This document shows positions 1 to 7,533 of a stretch of 64,000 nt of DNA, piece by piece. The notes under the pieces are model-generated. The model saw only the letters and a list, made by a program, of their open reading frames with translations. It made no database searches and was not told the origin of the DNA. The stretch covers positions 930,001 through 994,000 of the forward strand of contig OY969889.1 of assembly GCA_963704335.1 (NCBI GenBank), read 5' to 3'. Positions within the stretch are counted from its first letter, which is position 1, and the number at the start of each line of letters is the position of its first letter. The position numbers were made by a program, and so were the translations under genes. The stretch comes from PALSA-612 sp963704335 (GTDB lineage Bacteria > Actinomycetota > Thermoleophilia > Gaiellales > Gaiellaceae).

Positions 1-349
1 AGCGCCCGGCTTCCGCGCCGGCATCGCGCATCCGTTCCGGCCGTGGGACGTCGAACACGACCGGCCGCTCGACCTCGTCGAGATCCCGCTCGCGGCGATG
101 GACGTCACGCTCGCCGAGCCGCGCTACCTCGGGCTGTCGGTAAAGGAGGCAGAGCGCCGGCTGCTGGCGCTGCTCGACTGGGCGGCCGAGCACGGCGGCG
201 GCTTCTCGATCCTCTGGCACACGGACCGCTTCGACCCGGCCACCGCAGGCGGCTGGGACCGCCTCTACGCGCGTCTGATCGACGCGATCTACGAACGGGG
301 CGGCGTCTGTTTGCCTGCGCACGAGCTGGCGGCGGAGCGTCGGGCTTGA
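1..349 (+). CDS. Polysaccharide deacetylase-like protein, C-terminal part
   Basis: Only about the last 115 codons are in view (reading frame from base 2); the start lies outside. The visible chain contains HPFRPWDVEHDRPLDL and, later, ILWHTDRFDP. I recognise this pattern from the C-terminal end of actinobacterial polysaccharide-deacetylase-like (NodB-fold) proteins, which remove acetyl groups from envelope sugars. The diagnostic N-terminal Asp and His-His metal motifs are not visible, so the family call rests on the tail alone. An ATG at 98 is internal and not the true start. It precedes two secreted-protein genes, so an envelope role fits. Confidence 0.6.
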   Translation, partial: APGFRAGIAHPFRPWDVEHDRPLDLVEIPLAAMDVTLAEPRYLGLSVKEAERRLLALLDWAAEHGGGFSILWHTDRFDPATAGGWDRLYARLIDAIYERGGVCLPAHELAAERRA

Positions 350-376
350 CTTCGCACCTGCGTTCGAGTTGAGTCC

Positions 377-402
377 CGTGTTCGGTTCGAGGCACGAACA
401 CG
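377..402 (+). promoter_or_regulatory. Inverted repeat in the leader of the first secreted-protein gene
   Basis: CGTGTTCG (377-384) and CGAACACG (395-402) form a perfect 8-bp inverted repeat around a 10-nt loop, ending just before the AGGGGAGA ribosome-binding site of the TTG start at 415. It could be an operator or an mRNA hairpin limiting access to the ribosome-binding site. A TTGACT hexamer at 346-351 may be the -35 box, but no convincing -10 box follows. The role is inferred. Confidence 0.35.
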
Positions 403-414
403 AGGGGAGAACTC

Positions 415-1224
415 TTGAAACGTCGATGGCGCTTGTTTGCGACTGCGCTGCTGTCTGCGCTTGCCGTGCTCGCCGCATCGTCCGCTGCGCTCGGTCGCTC
501 AACGGCGGATGATCTCTCGGTCCGCGTCCACTTGCTTCGTGACGCGACGGCAACGACTACGACATCGCTCTCGAACGACATGCAGTTCGATGTCTTCAGC
601 GACGGACCCGCTCAGACTGCCACGATGCGCTTCTCCCTGCCGGCGGGTCTTACCTTCGGCGTAAGCGATCAGCCCGACGCCACAGAGAACTGCACGAATG
701 GTTCCCCGGTCGTGTGCACGATGAAGCTCGAGGACGGTGTTTCCGGCTTCGTCCTTTCGTGGAGCTGGCCGATCGTTGCGTCGGGACCCGGGACGTACGC
801 GATCACCGCGACGGTAGAGGGTGAACGCGCGGATCCCAACGCCGCTGACAACTCCTTCACCTTCACGTTCCAGGTGCAGCCCACGGGCGGCTCTGGCGGC
901 GGCGGCGGTGGCGGCGGTGGTGGCTCGGTCACCGTGTCGGCGAGCGCCGTCAAGCTGACGCCGGCCAAGCCTAAGGCTGGGTCGGCCGTGACGGCGACGG
1001 CGTCGGTGACCGCGAACGGAAACCCGGTCAAGCCAAGTAAGGTCGTCTGCGCCGGCACGCTGGCCGGCAAGAAGGCGATCGGCACGGGCCAGGCTCTGAC
1101 GGGCAAGGCCAGCTGCCGCTACCCGACCTTGAAGAGCGCCAAGGGCAAAACGCTGGCCGGCTCGATGAAGATCACCGCCCGCGGCAAGACGATCACGAAG
1201 CGCTTCTCGACGAAGCTCGGCTGA
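415..1224 (+). CDS. Secreted two-domain protein with poly-glycine linker
   Basis: 269 aa. The TTG start at 415 is chosen because AGGGGAGA lies about 5 nt upstream and the chain opens with a classic signal peptide: a KRRWR basic region, a hydrophobic core and cleavage near residues 26-28. Residues about 30-150 resemble the DUF11/CARDB-like beta-sandwich of surface proteins (a paired Cys motif and an ADPNAADNSF-like loop). A run of ten glycines near residue 160 links this to a second beta-rich domain with two cysteines and many lysines. No catalytic motif is seen; it is probably an exported, cell-surface or matrix protein. The next gene also encodes a secreted protein but has its own promoter-like sequence and ribosome-binding site. 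Confidence 0.7.
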   Translation: MKRRWRLFATALLSALAVLAASSAALGRSTADDLSVRVHLLRDATATTTTSLSNDMQFDVFSDGPAQTATMRFSLPAGLTFGVSDQPDATENCTNGSPVVCTMKLEDGVSGFVLSWSWPIVASGPGTYAITATVEGERADPNAADNSFTFTFQVQPTGGSGGGGGGGGGGSVTVSASAVKLTPAKPKAGSAVTATASVTANGNPVKPSKVVCAGTLAGKKAIGTGQALTGKASCRYPTLKSAKGKTLAGSMKITARGKTITKRFSTKLG

Positions 1225-1263
1225 GAAGAGCGGCACCGAACCGCGAGATCTTCGAGCCGGGTC

Positions 1264-1292
1264 TTGAATTGCGCTGACCAGTCCATTAGGCT
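1264..1292 (+). promoter_or_regulatory. Putative promoter of the PxKW-type secreted protein
   Basis: TTGAAT (1264-1269) and TAGGCT (1287-1292) are separated by 17 bp, the usual sigma-70-type spacing. They lie in the 118-bp gap between the two secreted-protein genes, about 50 nt before the TTG start at 1343, which has its own strong ribosome-binding site. The same TAGGCT hexamer is used as a putative -10 box at 52275. Not proven. Confidence 0.4.
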
Positions 1293-1342
1293 CCCGCGTC
1301 TCCCCCCGGATCAAAGTACGAGGCGAACAGAGGAGGAGAATC

Positions 1343-2659
1343 TTGCGGCAATCGAAGTGGTGCACAGCCGTGCTCGCGATCAGCCTTGCGGCGCTGATCA
1401 TGGCGGCAGGAGCAAGCGCGGCAACAGTACGAATCGGTGTCACGGGCTCGGTGACGTTGACCGATCCTGGCAACCCGCAGGCGACGGCCGCCTTCACGGG
1501 CGTCGCGGGCGACTTCACGACTCCGGGCAACCCGACAGGAACGGTGACGGTCACGACCGATGGACCGCCGTTCGACGACATGACCGGACCGGGAGCTTCA
1601 CTCACCGAGTTCCACGGGGCCGTCTCGCAGGGCTGTGTTCGTACCCAGGACGACAGGGCGCTCGTCGTCGGGCACCTGCCGGCCAACGAGCAGTTCGACA
1701 TTCCGTTCGGCCACATGGAGTACGTCGGTGTGCTTGTCGATGACAACGGAGTTGCCAGTGGCAGCCCCGTCGATCAGGCGCGGGTGATCTTCTTCAGGAC
1801 GTCACCCCAGCCGTTCACCGCTTGCAACCCGAGTAACACCGGCATCTGGAGCACGGCGCTTCTCCCGCTCGACGCGGGCGACGCGGGCCTGGGCTACACC
1901 GACCAGCTCGACGGCTTCCCGGCCAATCCCGACACGGACGTGGCGGTCATCGACCCGAACGGGCTCAGCGTTGCGATCAGTGACGCCCCTGATCCCGACG
2001 GCGTGCAGGTGGCGGTCGGCGCGGGTAGCGGCTCCGCAACCATCAACTCGTGCGGACTGGACGCTAACGTCGATGCGGGCAGCACGGTCATCGCGACGTG
2101 CGGCAGCCTCATCCTCGAGGTCGTCACGGGCGCCGCGGAGGTCGTGCTCGAGGACGGAGTCGCGGTCGTATCGATCCCGGCGGGCGGTGTCGCCGAGATC
2201 ACCGAAGAGCCCGACGGCAGCTACACGGTCGAAAACCAGGGGACGACGCCCATTGAGGTGACCGTCGACGGCGAGACGGAGACGATCGAGCCTGGCGAAA
2301 CATCGACGGTCGAAGCCTGGGACTTCCAGGGCTTCACTGGGCTTGCGAGTCCGCCTGCACTGAACAAGGCGAACGCCGGATCGAGCGTGCCGCTGAAGTG
2401 GCGCGTGGTCGACGCAGCTGGTGTTCCGGTGACGGATCTGTCGACCGCGACGATCACCGTGAGCAACGTTGACTGCGCGACGGGCGCCGACCTCGGCAAC
2501 GCCCAGCCGGCACAGACTGCCGGATCGCTCCAGAACCGTGGAGGCGGCAACTACCAGCTGAACTGGAAGACGCAGAAGAGCTGGGCCGGCACCTGCAAGG
2601 CGATGCATCTCGACATTGGAGACGGCGTCACGCACGACGCGTACTTCAGGTTCAAGTAA
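1343..2659 (+). CDS. Secreted protein with C-terminal PxKW-type domain
   Basis: 438 aa. The TTG start at 1343 follows AGGAGGAG with normal spacing; the first about 27 residues form a signal peptide (hydrophobic ILAALIMAAGASA-like core). The middle (about 220-330) is an acidic, beta-rich segment with an EPGETSTVE-like turn. The C-terminal about 110 residues carry the PxKW signature (VPLKWRVVDAAG, then NYQLNWKT, WAGTCK and a final FRFK), a domain common in secreted proteins of Thermoleophilia and other actinobacteria; its function is unknown. No catalytic residues are evident. A hairpin follows the stop codon, so the transcript probably ends here. Confidence 0.75.
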   Translation: MRQSKWCTAVLAISLAALIMAAGASAATVRIGVTGSVTLTDPGNPQATAAFTGVAGDFTTPGNPTGTVTVTTDGPPFDDMTGPGASLTEFHGAVSQGCVRTQDDRALVVGHLPANEQFDIPFGHMEYVGVLVDDNGVASGSPVDQARVIFFRTSPQPFTACNPSNTGIWSTALLPLDAGDAGLGYTDQLDGFPANPDTDVAVIDPNGLSVAISDAPDPDGVQVAVGAGSGSATINSCGLDANVDAGSTVIATCGSLILEVVTGAAEVVLEDGVAVVSIPAGGVAEITEEPDGSYTVENQGTTPIEVTVDGETETIEPGETSTVEAWDFQGFTGLASPPALNKANAGSSVPLKWRVVDAAGVPVTDLSTATITVSNVDCATGADLGNAQPAQTAGSLQNRGGGNYQLNWKTQKSWAGTCKAMHLDIGDGVTHDAYFRFK

Positions 2660-2676
2660 GCAGCAGCAGGAGGAGG

Positions 2677-2702
2677 AGGGGGCGCTCTACGGGGCGCCCT
2701 CT
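2677..2702 (+). terminator. Hairpin terminator after the PxKW-protein gene
   Basis: AGGGGGCGC (2677-2685) pairs with GCGCCCTCT (2694-2702), a 9-bp stem with one G-T pair and an 8-nt loop, 17 nt after the TAA stop. It is followed by TCTTG, only a weak T-tract, so it may work as a rho-independent terminator or only as a 3' stabiliser. Confidence 0.5.
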
Positions 2703-2704
2703 TC

Positions 2705-2737
2705 TTGACGTCGCAAGGTAGTGAGTGCTAACTTCCT
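2705..2737 (+). promoter_or_regulatory. Leaderless promoter and operator-like site of the TetR gene
   Basis: TTGACG (2705-2710) and TAACTT (2729-2734) have an 18-bp spacer, and the ATG at 2742 lies 7 nt after the -10 box, so the message would be leaderless. Overlapping the -10 box, AGTGAGT (2720-2726), a 4-bp spacer and ACTTCCT (2731-2737) form an imperfect dyad matching the one before the efflux-pump gene (3317-3334). Regulator binding here would give autorepression. This is inferred from sequence similarity only. Confidence 0.5.
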
Positions 2738-2741
2738 ACGC

Positions 2742-3293
2742 ATGGTAACGGCGACACCTCGCAAGACGGCAGAGGAGCGACGCGAGGAGATCCTCGAGGC
2801 CGCGCTCACGGAGTTCGCCGACCACGGCTTCGAGGGGGCGTCGACCGACGTCATTGCCCGCGAGGTCGGCATCTCGCAGCCGTACCTCTTCCGCCTGTTC
2901 GGCACCAAGAAGGGGCTCTACCTCGCCTCGGCCGAGCGCTGCCTGGCGGACACGTACGAGAGGTTCCGTGCGGCCTCGGAAGGGTTGAGCGGCGAGGAGG
3001 CGCTCTCGGCGATCGGGGCGGCGTACCAGGAGATGATCACCGCCGATCCGCGCCGGCTGAAGGCGCAGATGCAGGGCTACGCAGCGAGCGACGACCCGGA
3101 CGTCCGCGACGTCATGCGCCGCGGCTTCGGCCAGCTCGTCCAGCTCGTCGAGTCCACCGGCGTGTCTCAGGAGCGGGTCGCGCACTTCTTCGCGGTCGGG
3201 ATGCTCATCAACGTGATGGCGTCGATCGACCTCTACGGCGCCAAAGAGGCGTGGGCGAAGCGCCTCGTCGAGGGCTGCCTGAAGGACAGCTGA
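2742..3293 (+). CDS. TetR/AcrR-family transcriptional regulator
   Basis: 183 aa from the ATG at 2742. An upstream in-frame GTG at 2721 lacks a ribosome-binding site and would place the start inside the promoter. Residues about 10-60 form the TetR helix-turn-helix (EILEAALTEFADHGFEGAST, then REVGISQPYLFRLFGTKKGL), followed by an all-helical ligand and dimer domain with a hydrophobic C-terminal segment. It sits directly upstream of, and on the same strand as, a DHA2 transporter, the usual arrangement for a repressor of a drug or solute exporter. Matching dyads before both genes suggest it controls itself and the pump. The ligand is unknown. Confidence 0.85.
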   Translation: MVTATPRKTAEERREEILEAALTEFADHGFEGASTDVIAREVGISQPYLFRLFGTKKGLYLASAERCLADTYERFRAASEGLSGEEALSAIGAAYQEMITADPRRLKAQMQGYAASDDPDVRDVMRRGFGQLVQLVESTGVSQERVAHFFAVGMLINVMASIDLYGAKEAWAKRLVEGCLKDS

Positions 3294-3316
3294 CCGCGCG
3301 TTTTTTTCGCCACGGA

Positions 3317-3334
3317 AGTGAGTAAGTAGTCACT
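3317..3334 (+). promoter_or_regulatory. Operator-like dyad upstream of the efflux-pump gene
   Basis: AGTGAGT (3317-3323), AAGT, AGTCACT (3328-3334): 7-bp half-sites with a 4-bp spacer and one mismatch to perfect symmetry. The left half-site is identical to that at 2720-2726 in the TetR promoter, with the same spacing. It lies just before the AAGGAGG ribosome-binding site of the transporter gene, suitable for repression by the adjacent TetR protein. Inferred. Confidence 0.5.
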
Positions 3335-3351
3335 AGTCACAAGGAGGCACG

Positions 3352-4764
3352 ATGGTAGACCGCATAGGACACCGAACCCTCTGGACGTTCGTGATCACGT
3401 CGATCGCGCTCGTCATGGTCACGCTCGACAACCTCGTCGTCTCGACGGCGTTGCCCGTGATCCGCACCGACCTCGGCGCGACGATCGAGGAGCTCGAGTG
3501 GACGGTCAACGCGTACACGCTCACGTTCGCGGTCTTCCTCCTGACAGGCGCTGCGCTCGGTGATCGCTTCGGGCGCCGGCGGATGTTCGTGATCGGCCTG
3601 GGACTCTTCACGCTCGCGTCGGCGCTGGCTGCCCTGGCGCCATCGATCGAGGCTCTCGTCGCCGCCCGCGCCCTCCAGGGCCTGGGCGGCGCGATCATCG
3701 CTCCGCTCACCCTGACCATCCTCAGCGCGTCGGTACCGGCCGAGCGCCGCGGCCTCGCGCTGGGCGCCTGGGGCGGCATCGGCGGCCTTGCCGTCGCCCT
3801 CGGGCCGCTCGTCGGCGGCGCCGTGATCGAAGGCCTGTCGTGGCAGTGGATCTTCTGGATCAATGTGCCCATCGGGTTGGCCCTGATGCCGCTTGCCTGG
3901 CGGCGCCTGGACGAGACTCGCGGGCCCTCGACCAGCCTCGACCTGCGTGGCCTCGCGTTCGTCAGCACCGGTCTGCTCGGCGTGGTCTGGGGTCTCGTGC
4001 GCGGAAACGGCCAGGGCTGGACGAGCCCCGAGATCGTCGCCTCTCTGGTGATGGGGCTGCTGCTCGTTGCAGCCTTCGTCCTCTGGGAGCTGCGTGCACG
4101 AGAGCCGATGCTGCCGATGCGCTTCTTCTCCAACCGGACGTTCAGCCACGCCAACGTGGCGTCGTTCTTCATGTTCTTCGGGATGTTCGGGTCGATCTTC
4201 CTGCTCGCGCAGTTCTTCCAGACCGTGCAGGGCTACTCGCCGCTCCAGGCCGGTTTGCGCATCCTCCCGTGGACGGCGATGCCGATCTTCGTGGCGCCGA
4301 TCGCCGGCGCGCTGTCCGATCGGATCGGCGGCCAGCGGATCATGGGTGTAGGGCTCTCCTTGCAGGCGATCGGCCTTGGCTGGATGGCGGCCGTCTCGAC
4401 GCCCACCGTGCCCTACACGCAGCTCGTCGGCCCCTTCATTCTCTCCGGGATCGGCATGGCGCTCTTCTTCGCGCCGGTGGCCAACGTCGTGCTCAGCACG
4501 GTGCGGCCGCAGGAGGAGGGGCAGGCGTCAGGCGCCAACAACGCCATCCGCGAGCTGGGCGGCGTGTTCGGCGTCGCCGTGCTGGCGTCGATCTTCGCGA
4601 GGTTCGGCGGCTACGAGTCCGCACAGACGTTCGTCGACGGGCTCGTGCCCGCCGTCTGGGTGGGAGCAGCGCTCGTCGGCGTCGGCGCTGTGGCGGCACT
4701 GACGATCCCGGCTCGCAAGCGTGAGCCGAGTCGCCGTGCCAAGCCCGCCTACGACGAGGCCTAG
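3352..4764 (+). CDS. MFS transporter, DHA2 (14-helix) drug/H+ antiporter family
   Basis: 470 aa, the normal size for DHA2 exporters such as EmrB/QacA relatives. AAGGAGG lies 6 nt before the ATG. Helix 1 carries the DHA2 signature variant TLDNLVVSTALPVI; the cytoplasmic loop 2-3 motif A is GDRFGRRRM (about residues 69-77); ALQGLGGAIIAPLTL and the following LGxWGGIGGLAVALGP antiporter segment are clear; about 14 hydrophobic helices are visible. It would export a drug or metabolite using the proton gradient. Preceded by a TetR regulator. Its TAG stop overlaps the stop of the convergent DUF402 gene (both use CTAG at 4761-4764). Confidence 0.88.
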   Translation: MVDRIGHRTLWTFVITSIALVMVTLDNLVVSTALPVIRTDLGATIEELEWTVNAYTLTFAVFLLTGAALGDRFGRRRMFVIGLGLFTLASALAALAPSIEALVAARALQGLGGAIIAPLTLTILSASVPAERRGLALGAWGGIGGLAVALGPLVGGAVIEGLSWQWIFWINVPIGLALMPLAWRRLDETRGPSTSLDLRGLAFVSTGLLGVVWGLVRGNGQGWTSPEIVASLVMGLLLVAAFVLWELRAREPMLPMRFFSNRTFSHANVASFFMFFGMFGSIFLLAQFFQTVQGYSPLQAGLRILPWTAMPIFVAPIAGALSDRIGGQRIMGVGLSLQAIGLGWMAAVSTPTVPYTQLVGPFILSGIGMALFFAPVANVVLSTVRPQEEGQASGANNAIRELGGVFGVAVLASIFARFGGYESAQTFVDGLVPAVWVGAALVGVGAVAALTIPARKREPSRRAKPAYDEA

Positions 4765-5330
4765 TCCACCTTGTCCCACCCGGCTGGGAGCCTCGGCGGC
4801 CCCCAGCCGGGGTCGGGACGCCAGTCCTCCCAGCCAGTCGGGAAAGGCCACGCCTCGACCAGCCTTGCGGCATCGACGTAGGCGGCGGCTGCGTCCTCCT
4901 GCGTGAGCACGCCACGTGCGAGCGCTTCCTCCAGCTCGTCCTCGTCGAGCAGCTTGCGGGTCCCGTCCGGATACACGACGAGGTCCAGCGCCAGGTCGAC
5001 GTAGTCGAAGCCGACCGGTGTCCGCGGACGTGTCGGCCGCTCGAAGTTCACGTACCACTCGCGAAGCGTCCAGCTCGCGTCCCAGATCAGCGACGTCGAG
5101 TAGCCCTCTCCCGGCCTCGCGAACAGGAGGAGATGCTGCTCGAACTGGCTCGGCTTCAGCGTCCACTCGTCGCACGGGATGGGGATGCCGGAGAACCGTG
5201 CCTCGGCCCCGATCGGCGCGAAGAGCACCAGCTCGTCGTCCCCGTCTCCCACGACGTACCACGCGTGTGCTTGCCACACGCGGCCGAGCCACGTCTGTCG
5301 CGCGCAGACGACGTCGCCTCTAGACCACAT
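4761..5330 (-). CDS. DUF402 domain protein (paralogue A)
   Basis: 189 aa. The ATG at 5330 is chosen over upstream in-frame codons because a GAGG sequence precedes it and the conserved region begins here (MWSRGDVV). The central part has the DUF402 pattern: REWYVNFERP, then DLALDLVVYPDG and DEDELEEALARGVL. DUF402 proteins include nucleoside-diphosphate/triphosphate phosphatases and RNase-linked proteins, in which conserved acidic residues bind metal; the exact substrate here is unknown. The tail contains WPFPTGWEDW and PAGWDKV, shared with the gene immediately upstream. The two genes overlap by 11 nt and encode proteins of identical length, so they look like a tandem duplication. Confidence 0.75.
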   Translation of the reverse strand: MWSRGDVVCARQTWLGRVWQAHAWYVVGDGDDELVLFAPIGAEARFSGIPIPCDEWTLKPSQFEQHLLLFARPGEGYSTSLIWDASWTLREWYVNFERPTRPRTPVGFDYVDLALDLVVYPDGTRKLLDEDELEEALARGVLTQEDAAAAYVDAARLVEAWPFPTGWEDWRPDPGWGPPRLPAGWDKVD

Positions 5331-5889
5331 CCCAACCCTCGGGAAGTGTTGGCGCCGGCCAGGCCGGATCCGGCTGCCAGTCCTCCCAGCCTGTCGGGAA
5401 CGGCCACTCGTCGAGCACGCGGTTTGCCTCGTCGTGCGCCTGGCCGGCGTCATCGGCCGTGAGGATCCCGAGGTCGACCGCCTGTGTGAGATCGTCCTCG
5501 TCCTTCCAGTGCACGTCTCCGGCCGGCTCGATCCAGAGATCGAGTTGCCAGTCCGTCGTGTCGAAGCCGAAGCGGGACGCCGCGATCTGCGCCTGAAGAT
5601 TGACGTACCAGCCGAGGAACGAGCCGTCGCCGGCGCGGATCAGGCGAATCGAATGCCGGCGCTCCACCGGAATTAGCTCGAGGCGTCCCGGGCCGACCCA
5701 CGAGCGCAGATCGACCGTCCACTCGTCGAACGGGCGCAGGCGGCCGTCCGCGCGACCCAGTGGGTACGCAATCGGTGTACCGGCACCGATCCACGTGACG
5801 AGCCGCTCCGGGCTCTGCTCGACCTCGAGCGAGGGAAGCGCCATCACGACCCGCCCACACATGATGTGGCGCAGCAGCAGCGACTCCAT
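5320..5889 (-). CDS. DUF402 domain protein (paralogue B)
   Basis: 189 aa from the ATG at 5889; the open frame extends further upstream, but that part would overlap the divergent gene starting at 5909 and is not protein-like. The DUF402 core is visible (LGWYVNLQAQ, DWQLDLWIEPAG, KDEDDLTQAVDLGIL), and the C-terminus shares WPFPTGWEDW and EGWDVV with paralogue A. The N-terminal half is clearly different from A, so the pair has diverged. It is the first gene of the two-gene minus-strand unit; starts of this gene and the divergent gene are 20 bp apart. Function by family only: probable metal-dependent phosphohydrolase-like protein. Confidence 0.72.
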   Translation of the reverse strand: MESLLLRHIMCGRVVMALPSLEVEQSPERLVTWIGAGTPIAYPLGRADGRLRPFDEWTVDLRSWVGPGRLELIPVERRHSIRLIRAGDGSFLGWYVNLQAQIAASRFGFDTTDWQLDLWIEPAGDVHWKDEDDLTQAVDLGILTADDAGQAHDEANRVLDEWPFPTGWEDWQPDPAWPAPTLPEGWDVV

Positions 5890-5895
5890 CGGCCC

Positions 5896-5901
5896 TAGAC
5901 T
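5896..5901 (+). promoter_or_regulatory. Putative -10 box of a leaderless transcript (TAGACT)
   Basis: TAGACT ends 7 nt before the GTG at 5909, the TANNNT spacing seen in actinobacterial leaderless genes. It lies in the 19-bp gap between divergent genes and would start the long polysaccharide operon that follows. No ribosome-binding site is seen before 5909. Confidence 0.45.
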
Positions 5902-5908
5902 CGCACGG

Positions 5909-6583
5909 GTGGCTGAGGCCCGCGTCGTCATGGCTCTGCCGGCCCACGGGCCCGAAGCGCAACGCGCGTTCCACCTCGCCGCAGGTGTCGACGAGATCGT
6001 CGAGCCGGGCTCAACCGATGCGGGTTGGACGATCCAGGCCGACGCGGGAGAGCTCTGGTGGCCGCGGGGCGGCAAGCTCGGTGAGGTGCTGGCGCAGGTC
6101 CCGGCCGAGTACGACGCCGTGCACGCGCTCGTGCGGCCGTTCGCTCCGGTGTCAGGGAGCGACACGCTGGAGACGATGATCTACCGGCTAACGGGACAGG
6201 GGTCGCTGCGGGTGGTCTCCCGGGCGCCGGAGCCCCGCCGTCCACTGCGCGGCTGGTTTCCGATCGAAGTGCTGGTGCTTCCGTCCGGCCCGGCAGTCTC
6301 GACGACGGAGGTCGAAGCGGGTCTAGCCGCAGGAGTTATCCACCGCGACACTCGGGTGATCGAGGCATTCGCCGCGCTGTCCCGTGGGGAGAAGCTCTCC
6401 TTTCCACGCCCGACCGTCGTCGAGGATGCGCTGCTGGCGGCGGACGTCGCGGCTCTCGGCGAGGCCGACGCCTTTCGCCTGCGCGCAGAGCTCGACGAGG
6501 TGGAGAGCCGTGTCCGCGCTGTCGAGGAACGCGCGGCGACCTCGCTCGCGGGCCGCCTTCGACGCATCGTGCGCCGCGGATGA
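5909..6583 (+). CDS. Degenerate glycosyltransferase-2-like protein
   Basis: 224 aa from the GTG at 5909 (an ATG at 5930 is an alternative). Residues about 25-80 match the neighbouring GT2 protein: here DAGELWWPRGGKLGEVLAQVP, there DVDEFWWPRDGSLRDVLAAVP. The N-terminal nucleotide-sugar-binding strand and the DxD aspartates are missing or replaced, so it is unlikely to be an active transferase by itself. The C-terminal about 60 residues are charged and probably coiled-coil (RAELDEVESRVRAVEERA). It overlaps the next gene by ATGA and is probably co-translated with it. It may be a structural partner of that enzyme or a decaying duplicate; the first is speculation. Confidence 0.55.
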   Translation: MAEARVVMALPAHGPEAQRAFHLAAGVDEIVEPGSTDAGWTIQADAGELWWPRGGKLGEVLAQVPAEYDAVHALVRPFAPVSGSDTLETMIYRLTGQGSLRVVSRAPEPRRPLRGWFPIEVLVLPSGPAVSTTEVEAGLAAGVIHRDTRVIEAFAALSRGEKLSFPRPTVVEDALLAADVAALGEADAFRLRAELDEVESRVRAVEERAATSLAGRLRRIVRRG

Positions 6584-7533
6584 AGATCGTCTCTACGTTG
6601 ATCGTGCGCGACGAGGCCGACATCGTCGGCGAGCATCTCCGCTACCACGCTGACGTCGGTGTCGACTTCGTCGTCGCCATCGACCACCGCTCGACGGACG
6701 GCACGACCGACATCCTCAGAGAGCACGAGCGCGCCGGCCGCCTCCATCTCATCCAGGAGCAGGGCGACGTGATCGAGCAGCAAGAGTGGGTCACCCGCAT
6801 GGCGCGCCTGGCCGCGACGGACTTTGGTGCCGACTGGGTCCTGAACTGCGACGTGGACGAGTTCTGGTGGCCGCGTGACGGCTCGCTGCGTGACGTGCTC
6901 GCGGCGGTGCCGCCACGGTTCGGCACCATCAGAGGCTGGGGCCGGCACTTCGTGGCGCGCCCCGAGACAGGAGAGCCCTTCCACGAGCGGATGACGGCGC
7001 GGCGTCGCCCGACCGGCGAGGCGGGGAGCCCCTACAGGCCGGGCTTCAAGACAGCGCACCGTGCTACGCCCGACGTCGTCGTGACGCGAGGTAACCACAA
7101 CGCGTTCGGCCGTGGCCTGACGCCGCTCCGCGACTGGAGGCCGTGCGAGGTGTTCCACTTCCCCATCCGCAGCCAGGAACAGATGGAGCGGAAGTTCCTG
7201 CGCCTGGTGATCAGCCTTGGCGATCACCCGGGCTCCCGCCACGAGCGCGACACCGCACGGGCGATCCAGGCAGAAAGCGGCGCGGGAGTCTTTGCGGCGT
7301 TCCTGGTGGACGATCTGGCGCTCGCCGCCGGACTGCGCGACGGGTCGCTCGAAGAGGACGTGCGGCTACGCGATGCGCTGCGCGACCCTGCGCTTCGTCG
7401 GCAGCCGCCCTCGTTGGCCGACGATCTCTCGCTGGCGCTGGACTTTGCCGACTTCCAGCCGTCGGACTCGACCGTGCGGCTGGCGCGACGCATCAGAGAG
7501 CTGCGCGGCAAGCTCGAGGCGTTGGAACGGTGA
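6580..7533 (+). CDS. Family 2 glycosyltransferase (Glyco_tranf_2_4 type)
   Basis: 317 aa. Begins MKIVSTLIVRDEADIVGEHL, typical of this GT2 subgroup, with the HRSTDGT loop, the metal-binding DVDEFWWPRDG segment near residue 92, and the downstream HFPIRSQEQMERK motif. It would transfer a sugar from a nucleotide donor in surface-glycan assembly; donor and acceptor are unknown. Start and stop overlaps of 4 nt on both sides (ATGA, GTGA) make it part of a translationally coupled run. The upstream gene is a degenerate homologue of this one. Confidence 0.8.
   Translation: MKIVSTLIVRDEADIVGEHLRYHADVGVDFVVAIDHRSTDGTTDILREHERAGRLHLIQEQGDVIEQQEWVTRMARLAATDFGADWVLNCDVDEFWWPRDGSLRDVLAAVPPRFGTIRGWGRHFVARPETGEPFHERMTARRRPTGEAGSPYRPGFKTAHRATPDVVVTRGNHNAFGRGLTPLRDWRPCEVFHFPIRSQEQMERKFLRLVISLGDHPGSRHERDTARAIQAESGAGVFAAFLVDDLALAAGLRDGSLEEDVRLRDALRDPALRRQPPSLADDLSLALDFADFQPSDSTVRLARRIRELRGKLEALER

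Noticed and set aside
499..1746. 415-aa minus-strand open frame across the two secreted-protein genes
   Set aside because: It is antisense to two proteins with signal peptides, strong ribosome-binding sites and recognisable domains; its own sequence is low-complexity Arg/Ala-rich, the usual shadow frame of GC-rich DNA.
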